The translations under genes were made by a program, and so were the position numbers. Below are positions 1-5,622 of a DNA stretch of 49,054 nt, one piece after another; the first letter of the stretch is position 1; each line of letters begins with the position of its first letter. Origin of the DNA: JANNYA01 sp031409855 (GTDB lineage: Bacteria > Pseudomonadota > Gammaproteobacteria > Xanthomonadales > SZUA-5); contig JANNYA010000208.1 of the NCBI GenBank assembly GCA_031409855.1, positions 1-49,054 on the forward strand, written 5' to 3'. The notes below the pieces were generated by a model. That model was given only the letters and a program-made list of their open reading frames with translations, was not told the DNA's origin and searched no databases.

Positions 1-541
1 GCGCCCTTGACACCGCTTCCACTCGGGTCACAACAAATTCCCAGGCGCGCGCTACACTCTGGTCTTTAACCCGAGCAACTCAACAAATCGAACCTTGATT
101 TTTGCTTTGCTCAGGCTCATACCTGGATTGGAAAATACTGCGTCAGTGCCGTTTGCTTGGAACCCTTTGCTAGCAGATAGGCCCATTAACCCAAGCCATT
201 TAACCCTTTGCTTAAAGAATTTCGCGTGCGCCTGGCGCATTTACGTTCACAGCCATCGCTCGCTGCGCTCGACTGTGGACATCCGGGCGTGGCCCGCACC
301 GGTGGATAACCGCGCGGCGGCGCGTCTTGCAGATCGGTGACAAAGGGATGGACAAGCGGCTGCGCCGTTCTGCGAATTGCGCTGCAACTTGACCACCGTT
401 TGCCAACGAGTTACCCACCTTGCCCACAGCTGCCGACGGCAGTGGCACAAAGAACTTTTGTTGCTTTTTTTACTGCCATAGAAGCGTCGCACGCCTAAAC
501 AATGCAGCACCATTCCGAAGAATGATGCTGCGGTTGACTTG
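1..541. other. Non-coding stretch with DnaA-box-like words and dyads
   Basis: I see no convincing gene here; the open frames lack ribosome sites and read as low-complexity arginine-rich shadows. The stretch is rich in short dyads around 250-320 and holds several near matches to the DnaA box TTATNCACA: TGTGGACAT near 273, GGTGGATAAC near 300, TTACCCACC near 411 and TTGCCCACA near 420. None is a perfect match. It may be a structured non-coding or origin-like region of the mobile element, but this is only suggestive. Confidence 0.3.
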
Positions 542-994
542 CTAATCGCGCGCTGTCAGCGCCTGCAGTCTCGGCCAAAGGCATCGTAATTTGTCCAAGG
601 TCGCCACGTCGTGCAGTGGCTCGATAAGGCTGTCTAAAATTGGAAAGAGTTGCCTTATCTCAGCGAGTAAGGCCAGCGCGTTCCGATGCTTTCGATCTTT
701 TAGGACCACTTCGCTTGGTTGTGGCCATTCGGCGACCGGTTGCGCAAAGAATCCGAGCGGATTTTTTGGGTCATCAAATCGCCGTTCGTTTTCAATTTCA
801 ATGCGTTCTTCGGTGTCTTCGTCAAAGTCATCCGTCAACAACGGGCGGGTGGGCGTGTCGTCCCAAAGCGTCAAATCTAAAAACGCTGCGTGTGCTTTGC
901 GGCGTGCTTCACTGGCACTCTTTGCTTGAATGCCGACCGTGACGGTGTGCCAATGGGGAACTTGATATCTGACGGTGTAATTTCGTGTTTTCAT
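542..994 (-). CDS. Hypothetical protein of the integrative element (150 aa)
   Basis: I do not recognise a family. The N-terminal 40 residues (KTRNYTVRYQVPHWHTVTV, then a basic helix) look like a small beta-alpha domain. The middle is very acidic (DDFDEDTEERIEIENE) and the C-terminus is helical and leucine-rich. No membrane segment or signal peptide is seen, so it is probably cytoplasmic. The ATG start at 994 has an AGAG-type ribosome site. It is preceded by the first of five copies of a hairpin leader found in front of small genes of this element, which suggests shared control. Real gene likely, function unknown. Confidence 0.6.
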   Translation of the reverse strand: MKTRNYTVRYQVPHWHTVTVGIQAKSASEARRKAHAAFLDLTLWDDTPTRPLLTDDFDEDTEERIEIENERRFDDPKNPLGFFAQPVAEWPQPSEVVLKDRKHRNALALLAEIRQLFPILDSLIEPLHDVATLDKLRCLWPRLQALTARD

Positions 995-1026
995 GGTGCG
1001 CTCTAGGGGTTAAAGCCAAGAGCAAA

Positions 1027-1052
1027 CCCTGGCGGGATGGCTCCCGGCGGGG
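1027..1052 (-). promoter_or_regulatory. Leader hairpin, copy 1 of 5
   Basis: On the minus strand, upstream of the gene starting at 994, CGGGA-GCCA-TCCCG forms a 5-bp stem with a 4-base loop. It is flanked by CCC and GGG arms that extend the stem across a mismatch. It is followed by TTTGCTCTTGGCTTT, which is nearly shared with copies 2 to 4. Position between genes and conservation point to a transcript leader element. Confidence 0.6.
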
Positions 1053-1115
1053 TGGTTTAGATGATGCGAACAGCTACAGGTCAGCGTAAGATCAATGTTC
1101 CAAAGTGGAGGGCGT

Positions 1116-1262
1116 ATGCAAACCGAATTCCTGGTTCAACTTAAAAATGAAGTCTTGCCTGAGCTTCAAGGCATAAAGCGTCCTGTAGTCCTAACAATTG
1201 TTACTGTTGGAATTACGCAGGTTCTAGCTATTGCTGGTGTGCTGCTGTACTTGCAACGGTGA
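1116..1262 (+). CDS. Small single-pass membrane protein (48 aa), DUF1640-tail-like
   Basis: This short plus-strand gene starts at an ATG preceded by a strong ribosome site (GGAGGG, 4 bases before the start). The protein begins with about 18 soluble residues (QTEFLVQLKNEVLPELQ), followed by a hydrophobic helix and a basic end (LLYLQR). The hydrophobic part (TVGITQVLAIAGVLLYL) resembles the C-terminal anchor of the convergent gene at 1294-1566 (SVGILQFTLISALILKL). The two therefore look like a long and a short member of one membrane-anchored family. It is the only plus-strand gene in this part of the element. Function unknown. Confidence 0.6.
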   Translation: MQTEFLVQLKNEVLPELQGIKRPVVLTIVTVGITQVLAIAGVLLYLQR

Positions 1263-1291
1263 AAACTGGCGCGTTTTTTGCGCGCCAGTTT
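1263..1291. terminator. Bidirectional terminator hairpin
   Basis: AAACTGGCGCG (1263-1273) and CGCGCCAGTTT (1281-1291) form a perfect 11-bp stem around a loop rich in T. It lies exactly between the convergent genes ending at 1262 (plus) and 1294 (minus), so it can end transcripts from both sides. Confidence 0.8.
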
Positions 1292-1293
1292 GG

Positions 1294-1566
1294 TCAACCT
1301 ACTAACTTTAAGATCAGCGCGCTAATAAGCGTGAATTGCAAAATGCCAACACTCACGACCCAGCGAATTAGTTCGCTCTTTAATTCTGCGGCGGATACCC
1401 GAACCTCGGCAATGACTGCCCGTGTTTCGGCTTTTTGAAGCGCTAGATCATCACTGCTTGCCGTTTTATCCAACAGCTCAATCATCGCCTTTACGGTTGC
1501 TTCCGCTTGTTGACGATCAAACTGCCCTTGGCTTGTTAAGATATTTACCGCGCTCAATACATTCAT
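1294..1566 (-). CDS. DUF1640-like coiled-coil membrane-anchored protein (90 aa)
   Basis: The layout is that of DUF1640/CCDC90-type proteins: an N-terminal helix, a central amphipathic coiled coil (about residues 20-65, AVIAEVRVSAAELKSELI) and one C-terminal transmembrane helix (about 68-90). Such proteins are common in phages and mobile elements and sit in the inner membrane with the coil in the cytoplasm; their role there is not known. The ATG at 1566 has a good GGAGAG site. Copy 2 of the repeated leader hairpin lies upstream. It faces a 48-residue membrane protein with a similar anchor across a shared terminator. Confidence 0.65.
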   Translation of the reverse strand: MNVLSAVNILTSQGQFDRQQAEATVKAMIELLDKTASSDDLALQKAETRAVIAEVRVSAAELKSELIRWVVSVGILQFTLISALILKLVG

Positions 1567-1595
1567 TTTGCTCTCCAGAAAAAGCCAAAGAGCGT

Positions 1596-1621
1596 CCCTG
1601 GCGGGAGTGCTCCCGGCAGGG
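1596..1621 (-). promoter_or_regulatory. Leader hairpin, copy 2 of 5
   Basis: This is the best-formed copy. CCCTG and CAGGG pair as the outer stem, there is one C-C mismatch, then CGGGA and TCCCG pair around a GCAC loop. It is followed on the minus strand by GACGCTCTTTGGCTTT and the GGAGAG ribosome site of the gene starting at 1566. Confidence 0.65.
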
Positions 1622-1654
1622 TGATGAAAAGCCCGGAGGGGCTTTTCAGTTGAT

Positions 1655-1963
1655 TTATTTCAAACGGACTGCTTGCGGTTGGCGCGGCTTACCAAAAACG
1701 ATGCCGACACCATCGACAACTAAGTTGCGGCATGCGCGTGCAAACACTAAAACACTCAATCCAAGCGCACCGATAGCATCGTACTGAGGGTCAAAATACG
1801 ACCGCAATACTTTGAGTTCGGCGTGCTGTTGTACGCACAAAGCGCTTAGGCTTATCAGTTGCCGATCCAACAGTTTGTTGGCGCGAACTAAGGCATCTAA
1901 GTCTTCGTAAACTTCATTAAAGCGATTGTTAATGGCGCTTTCGTTGAGTTCGTTGGCTTTCAT
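1655..1963 (-). CDS. Small element protein with coiled coil and hydrophobic segment (102 aa)
   Basis: Not a family I can name. Residues 10-55 are helical with coiled-coil character (VYEDLDALVRANKLLDRQL); a hydrophobic stretch follows (about 66-80, IGALGLSVLVFARACRNLV) and the tail is basic. It is a paralogue of the next gene upstream (2043-2345): KLLDRQL matches KLLDQVL, and ALGLSVLVFARACRNL matches TLGLASLWILDSCLKFL. The leaders of the two genes are almost identical over about 65 bases. The ATG at 1963 follows AAGGAGCAACAAAA. It is probably membrane-associated; role unknown. Confidence 0.6.
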   Translation of the reverse strand: MKANELNESAINNRFNEVYEDLDALVRANKLLDRQLISLSALCVQQHAELKVLRSYFDPQYDAIGALGLSVLVFARACRNLVVDGVGIVFGKPRQPQAVRLK

Positions 1964-1991
1964 TTTTGTTGCTCCTTAAAGTCGAGAGCAA

Positions 1992-2017
1992 CTCCCGTCG
2001 GGAGATTGTCCCGAGGG
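1992..2017 (-). promoter_or_regulatory. Leader hairpin, copy 3 of 5
   Basis: On the minus strand CCC-TCGGGA-CAATC-TCCCGA-C-GGG folds into a 6-bp stem plus 3 bp across a bulge. It is followed by AGTTGCTCTCGACTTTAAGG, ending in the ribosome site of the gene starting at 1963. About 65 bases here, upstream arm included, are nearly identical to copy 4. Confidence 0.65.
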
Positions 2018-2042
2018 TGGTGGTACTGGATGTAAATCGGTT

Positions 2043-2345
2043 TTAGGCTTGCTTTTTCTTCAGTTCAAACTGGGTGACAAATAAGAATTTCAAGCAGGAA
2101 TCTAAGATCCACAACGATGCCAAGCCTAGTGTTTTCAGAGCATTGAATGCAGCCCTAATCGGATGCAGGCTTGGATCCAATTGCTCTTCAACCATTTGGC
2201 GACATAGAAGTACTTGGTCTAAAAGTTTGACGTGTTCCTGCAAGAATTTGGCATGCTCATACAACTCAGTGAACGCGTCACAACGCTGTTCCATGGCCAT
2301 TGAATCATCGGTAATCGGTGTTACGTCATTTATTTCGTAGCTCAT
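2043..2345 (-). CDS. Small element protein, paralogue of the neighbouring gene (100 aa)
   Basis: The chosen start is the ATG at 2345 (MSYEINDV), because AAGGAGAGCAAC lies directly before it; the frame is open further upstream, but there it reads through the leader hairpin. The protein has an acidic N-terminus, a central helix (about 25-55), and a hydrophobic segment (about 75-92, LGLASLWILDSCLKFLF) before a lysine-rich end. It is a diverged duplicate of the gene at 1655-1963, with the same architecture and leader. No known domain is visible. Confidence 0.6.
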   Translation of the reverse strand: MSYEINDVTPITDDSMAMEQRCDAFTELYEHAKFLQEHVKLLDQVLLCRQMVEEQLDPSLHPIRAAFNALKTLGLASLWILDSCLKFLFVTQFELKKKQA

Positions 2346-2372
2346 GTTGCTCTCCTTAAAAATCGGGGGCAA

Positions 2373-2398
2373 CTCCCGTCGGGAGATTGTCCCGAGGG
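2373..2398 (-). promoter_or_regulatory. Leader hairpin, copy 4 of 5
   Basis: Same hairpin as copy 3 (TCGGGA-CAATC-TCCCGA core) upstream of the gene starting at 2345, including the flanking ACTGGATGTA block. The downstream spacer is slightly changed (TTGCCCCCGATTTTTAAGGAG). Confidence 0.65.
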
Positions 2399-2549
2399 TG
2401 GTGGTACTGGATGTACATCGCTTTCGTGGCCGTGTCTGGCGCTTCACCATTTGCATGTCGAAATCTGAAGCTTGCTGCAGGAGCAGTTCTAACGCGGTAA
2501 AAATATCAGTTAATGCGCGGAGTTAAAAGCGGGGGAAGCCGCCGAAGCG

Positions 2550-3095
2550 CTAACTTCGCAATGCCTTGCGCTCGGCGCGCGCGCGTCGTTGGGGCGCTCG
2601 GCGCTTTTCCAAATCATCAAAACAACGCTCCGAATCGCCGTAATAAGGGGCGCGCCTTGGTAAATCAGCCCAGTAATACGCGTGACACCAATAGGCTTTC
2701 TGAAAATCGCGCGCGGTGTAGCGTCCGTCTGGCCGCCGCTTTTCTAACAGCGCATCGACGTGAGGCTCTAAATCGCGCGCCCAGGCTAGCCAGGCTAAAT
2801 CAACGGCGTCGCTCAATACATAGTCCGAAATCCGCGCGTCACCGACTTGATTGGAAAGAAACGTCCAACGCCAGTACACGCCACCCAACAGCAATGTTAT
2901 CAGCAGCATTGGCACCCAATTACTTGCGGGCGCTTTCAGGTAAAGCAGCACGAACGTGAGTGCGCTGAGCATCCAAATGCCATAGCTAATGTTGTGTTTG
3001 TACCCAGCTATTTTGAATGCACCTTGATTAATTACGTGCATTGTTGGCGCGTTGCGCACCATCTTTTTTCGGCGATCTAGGGCGCTGCTTGCCAT
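2550..3095 (-). CDS. Two-pass membrane protein of a three-member family (181 aa)
   Basis: Start chosen at the ATG at 3095 (MASSALDRRKK), which overlaps the 3' end of the preceding gene by 19 bases. Two hydrophobic helices lie near residues 42-59 and 62-80. A cytoplasmic domain follows with the family signature DYVLSDAVDLAWLAW, then EKRRPDGRYTARDF, RAPYYGDSE and DDLEKRR. The same order of motifs appears in the genes at 3077-3586 (disrupted) and 3614-4141, so this is a tandem triplication. The C-terminus is strongly basic. I know no function for this family; the context is the accessory region of an integrative element. Confidence 0.65.
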   Translation of the reverse strand: MASSALDRRKKMVRNAPTMHVINQGAFKIAGYKHNISYGIWMLSALTFVLLYLKAPASNWVPMLLITLLLGGVYWRWTFLSNQVGDARISDYVLSDAVDLAWLAWARDLEPHVDALLEKRRPDGRYTARDFQKAYWCHAYYWADLPRRAPYYGDSERCFDDLEKRRAPQRRARAERKALRS

Positions 3096-3586
3096 AACGC
3101 ACGCTTCTCTTTTACACGATGCAACAGCGGCGTCCAGACGGTCAGTTTCGCTCCGTTGATGTGCGCGAGATTTCTGCGTGTTTTGCACACGATACCTACG
3201 ACGTACCTAAGCGCGCACCCTATCACGGCGATGTTGATCGCGCGATTGATGACTTGGAAGATCGCCAGCAATTTGGCGCGCGGCTCAAGCTCAATCGCCC
3301 AGGCCATCCAGCGCAAATCTGCATCGTCAGTCAAAAGGTAGTCGTCAATGGGCGTCGACCGGGTGACTTCAGCCATCGAGCGCCAGCGGAACCGATGCAC
3401 GCCGAGCCAGATGCATCCTGCAGCCGGAATAACGGCAATCATGGGCGACATAAAGGCAAGCACACCAGCAACCAAGCCAAGGCCCAGCATAGGCCGGTAC
3501 AAGTTCGCGCGACGCTGCAGAATGTTTAATCCGCCTTTGCTCAGCAATACCGCTGTCTGCGCATTGACGGGCTTGGTTTTGACCAT
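3077..3586 (-). pseudogene. Family member with an internally inverted C-terminal segment (169 aa frame)
   Basis: Residues 1-103 match the two neighbouring paralogues: two hydrophobic helices, then DDYLLTDDADLRWMAW and ELEPRA. After that the minus-strand frame no longer resembles them until the last few residues (VKEKRALWQAAP). The missing part is present on the opposite strand at about 3119-3265, where the plus strand encodes RRPDGQFRSVDVRE, KRAPYHGDVDRAIDDLED. A segment of about 150 bp has thus been flipped inside the gene, and the frame stayed open by chance or selection. It may be a pseudogene or a chimaeric protein. The start at 3586 (MVKTKPV) is the likely one. Confidence 0.6.
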
Positions 3587-3613
3587 GAATTTCGCTCCAT
3601 TCCGTAACGAATG

Positions 3614-4141
3614 TCACTGCCGGACAGCGTCAGCCAACATCGCTTCTCTTTCTTTGGCTCTACGAACATCTAAGTCCAAAAAGCGGGCTTCAGAGTCCCC
3701 AAAATACGGTGCTCGAAACGCGGCGTCATTTTCGTCTTGTGTTTTTGCCACGTAAACATGCAATAAATCGCGCGACGTGTATTTAGTGTCGGGCCTAACT
3801 TCATTGAGAAACTGTTGCGCTCTGGGCTCGGTGTAGGCAAACCATGCGAGCCACTGAAGATCACGCTCATCAACCAGCACGTAACTTCGTAAAATCCGAT
3901 TAGCGTCGGTAAGCCTACGTGAAACAAGGCTCCATCGAACTCCGAGCATAGTCATAGCGACAACCAAAAAAGCAAAAGCACCGAAAATCCAGCCTATACC
4001 AATGGCCCAACTCAAAAACAGGCCCGCAACACTCATCGAAATGACCGTCGCTGGCAGCCTGTTCTGCACTGCGTTTAACCGTAAGAAATTACGTTGAATA
4101 AGCAATAACGTCGGCGGGTTCTTTGGTTTTTTTGGTGCCAT
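3614..4141 (-). CDS. Two-pass membrane protein of a three-member family (175 aa)
   Basis: Start at the ATG at 4141 (MAPKKPKN), with GAGG seven bases before it. Hydrophobic helices at about residues 28-45 and 47-66 are followed by the family signatures SYVLVDERDLQWLAWF, TEPRA, RPDTKYTSRDL, RAPYFGDSEARFLDL and RRAKERE. This is the most regular of the three tandem copies and is the reference for seeing the inversion in the next one. The lysine-rich N-terminus suggests an inner membrane protein with both ends in the cytoplasm. Function unknown. Confidence 0.65.
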   Translation of the reverse strand: MAPKKPKNPPTLLLIQRNFLRLNAVQNRLPATVISMSVAGLFLSWAIGIGWIFGAFAFLVVAMTMLGVRWSLVSRRLTDANRILRSYVLVDERDLQWLAWFAYTEPRAQQFLNEVRPDTKYTSRDLLHVYVAKTQDENDAAFRAPYFGDSEARFLDLDVRRAKEREAMLADAVRQ

Positions 4142-4221
4142 GGCTGACCTCACTTTGACAATGATGCTAACGCGCAAGCACAAAAAACAAAAGCTCGCCG
4201 AAGCAAGCTTTGTCTTTTTCC

Positions 4222-4476
4222 TTACTTGAGATTGGTGAGCTTGAGAAACGGCAAAACTGACCCGTAATTCAATCGCACATCACACCAAGCGAGCTTGCCG
4301 TGCCATTCGCCCAACTCAACACGAGACGGTTTGCGAAGGACTTGTTCGCTGACATCCCATGCCATTTCGAGCATGAAAAGTGCATCACTTGCTTTCAAAG
4401 ATCGTCCAACGATGTTGCCATCGAGATCAACCACTTCAAGTGCTTCGGTCAAGTTGTTTTGGCTGTCAAGTTTCAT
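4222..4476 (-). CDS. Hypothetical protein of the integrative element (84 aa)
   Basis: A small soluble protein with the pattern EALEVVDLDGNIVGRSLKASDALFMLEMAWDVSEQVL, which looks like a beta-turn-beta followed by a helix. No known domain is recognised. The ATG at 4476 follows a good GGAG site. Its leader is the fifth and most diverged copy of the repeated hairpin, and here it also has the form of an attenuator (GC-rich stem followed by seven T), so expression may be controlled by early termination. Confidence 0.55.
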   Translation of the reverse strand: MKLDSQNNLTEALEVVDLDGNIVGRSLKASDALFMLEMAWDVSEQVLRKPSRVELGEWHGKLAWCDVRLNYGSVLPFLKLTNLK

Positions 4477-4493
4477 TGCTTTTCTCCGGGTAT

Positions 4494-4543
4494 AAAAAAA
4501 CCGGATTGAGCAATCGCCCTAGGGGTGATTGAATCACCCGGTT
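4494..4543 (-). promoter_or_regulatory. Leader hairpin copy 5 with attenuator-like end
   Basis: On the minus strand AACCGG (4543-4538) can pair with CCGGTT ending in a run of seven T (4500-4494), enclosing GGGTGATT-G-AATCACCC (4523-4539) and a short GATTGCTCAATC dyad. It keeps the AGGG..ATTGCTC block of the other copies but would also work as a terminator in front of the gene starting at 4476. Confidence 0.5.
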
Positions 4544-4712
4544 GGGATGCGCTTTTGGCGCGGTAGGTACTTCGCTCTCACGTCCGTTAGGACTGTCCAT
4601 TGCGGTGAGATTGGACGCTGGTCTCTACAAAGCCGAGGTTGGCAACTGTGCAGTTACGGTATGTGAGCGGCGCATCGCTGTCAATGCCTGCCTTCGCTTG
4701 GCGTCGCTGAGT

Positions 4713-5264
4713 CTAGGCCACAACCCCGTCATACATTTGCGCCAGGGTGAGTACGCCAGCCGGGCAATCGAGCGCAATTTCGCCTTGGTCAACGAAACTT
4801 TCATACCGCCACGTCAGCCCGGTGCGACGATAAAGTTCTACGCGGCGGGCGTCTTGCGCGACCAAAAGATAGTTCTTTAACGTCGGAATTCTTTGATACG
4901 CCTGTAGTTTTTCCGTGCGATCAGTACGCTCAGTCGATTCGCTCAATACTTCAATAATCAAGCAGGGTGCTGATTTAATCAGCGGATCCGTGTCGCTGTT
5001 GTCACAGATGACCATAAGGTCAGGGTAGTAAACGCAATCACGCACGCGCAGCTTCATATCAGCCATAAAACTCATGCAATCCGTCGCTACCGCCATCGGC
5101 TCCAAAGCCATCAGTATGCGAATGCAAATGCGATTGTGGCCAGCGCTCGCACGAGCCATTGCAAAGACTTGGCCGTCAACAAACTCATGGCGCAGCTTTG
5201 CCTGCTGCTCGCCTTGCAAGTAATCATCAACGCTAAAGAGCTGGGGTTTTCTAAGTCCAGTCAT
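4713..5264 (-). CDS. Uma2 family (DUF820) putative nuclease-fold protein (183 aa)
   Basis: Uma2 proteins have a PD-(D/E)XK restriction-endonuclease fold; their job is mostly unproven. Visible here: the N-terminal FSVDDYLQGEQQAKLRHEFVDGQVFAMA, the core YYPDLMVICD (metal-binding Asp) and the strand PCLIIEVLSEST with the second acidic residue, then TEKLQAYQRIPTLKNYLLV. The start is the ATG at 5264 (MTGLRKPQ), six bases after AAGGGA; two in-frame ATG/TTG codons upstream are less well placed. It is the first of three Uma2 genes in the element, and the only one with the TGTGCA-N6-TGCACA operator in front. Confidence 0.8.
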   Translation of the reverse strand: MTGLRKPQLFSVDDYLQGEQQAKLRHEFVDGQVFAMARASAGHNRICIRILMALEPMAVATDCMSFMADMKLRVRDCVYYPDLMVICDNSDTDPLIKSAPCLIIEVLSESTERTDRTEKLQAYQRIPTLKNYLLVAQDARRVELYRRTGLTWRYESFVDQGEIALDCPAGVLTLAQMYDGVVA

Positions 5265-5274
5265 GTTCATTCCC

Positions 5275-5318
5275 TTGCTGATCAATTCTGTGCACCACCA
5301 TGCACAGAATTGACTCTA
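5275..5318. promoter_or_regulatory. Operator copy 1 (TGTGCA-N6-TGCACA)
   Basis: A perfect inverted repeat, AATTCTGTGCA (5284-5294) and TGCACAGAATT (5301-5311), lies just upstream of the Uma2 gene starting at 5264. About 44 bases including flanks match the second copy at 5636-5679 with 8 or 9 differences. The position near the start suggests repression by a dimeric regulator. Confidence 0.65.
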
Positions 5319-5430
5319 TCAACAGGTAATTCGCGCCAACCAATACGGCGTTGGCGGTTTCTTGGTCGCATCCGTGATAGCCAATGGACGGCCCGAAGCT
5401 TCGCACTGCCATATAAATCCCGCCTACAAA

Positions 5431-5622
5431 TTAGGAGGCGTCACGGTATGGTTTGGTGTGCTTGCCATGTTTATCCAAAATGCCGGCACCTTGCAAAAGC
5501 TTGAGCGAACCCTCTTTGGTTTCCAGCATCACCTTCACGATAGCGCGTGCTTCGGGTGAAAATGCTGGCATTGTTGATGCGAATGCAGGCGACTTGCGAC
5601 TAATCGCTGTAGTTTTTTTCAT
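5431..5622 (-). CDS. Small basic protein (63 aa), operator-controlled
   Basis: A short protein with a basic N-terminus (MKKTTAISRKS) and a helical C-terminal half (FSPEARAIVKVMLETKEGSLKLLQGAGIL), ending KHGKHTKPYRDAS. The size and helix-rich layout resemble antitoxins or small regulators, but I cannot assign a family. Its ATG at 5622 has a GGAG site and overlaps the stop of the phosphoethanolamine transferase gene (ATGA). An operator of the same type as in front of the Uma2 gene lies 28-45 bases upstream. The gene and the Uma2 gene downstream of it are probably controlled together. Confidence 0.55.
   Translation of the reverse strand: MKKTTAISRKSPAFASTMPAFSPEARAIVKVMLETKEGSLKLLQGAGILDKHGKHTKPYRDAS

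Noticed and set aside
212..513. Minus-strand frames rich in arginine and serine
   Set aside because: No ribosome site, composition of a GC-rich shadow, and overlap with a dyad-rich region; kept only as a possible structured region.
3119..3529. Plus-strand frame of 136 residues
   Set aside because: Only its first part resembles a protein family, and that part is the inverted end of the minus-strand gene. It has no ribosome site and no family match further on.
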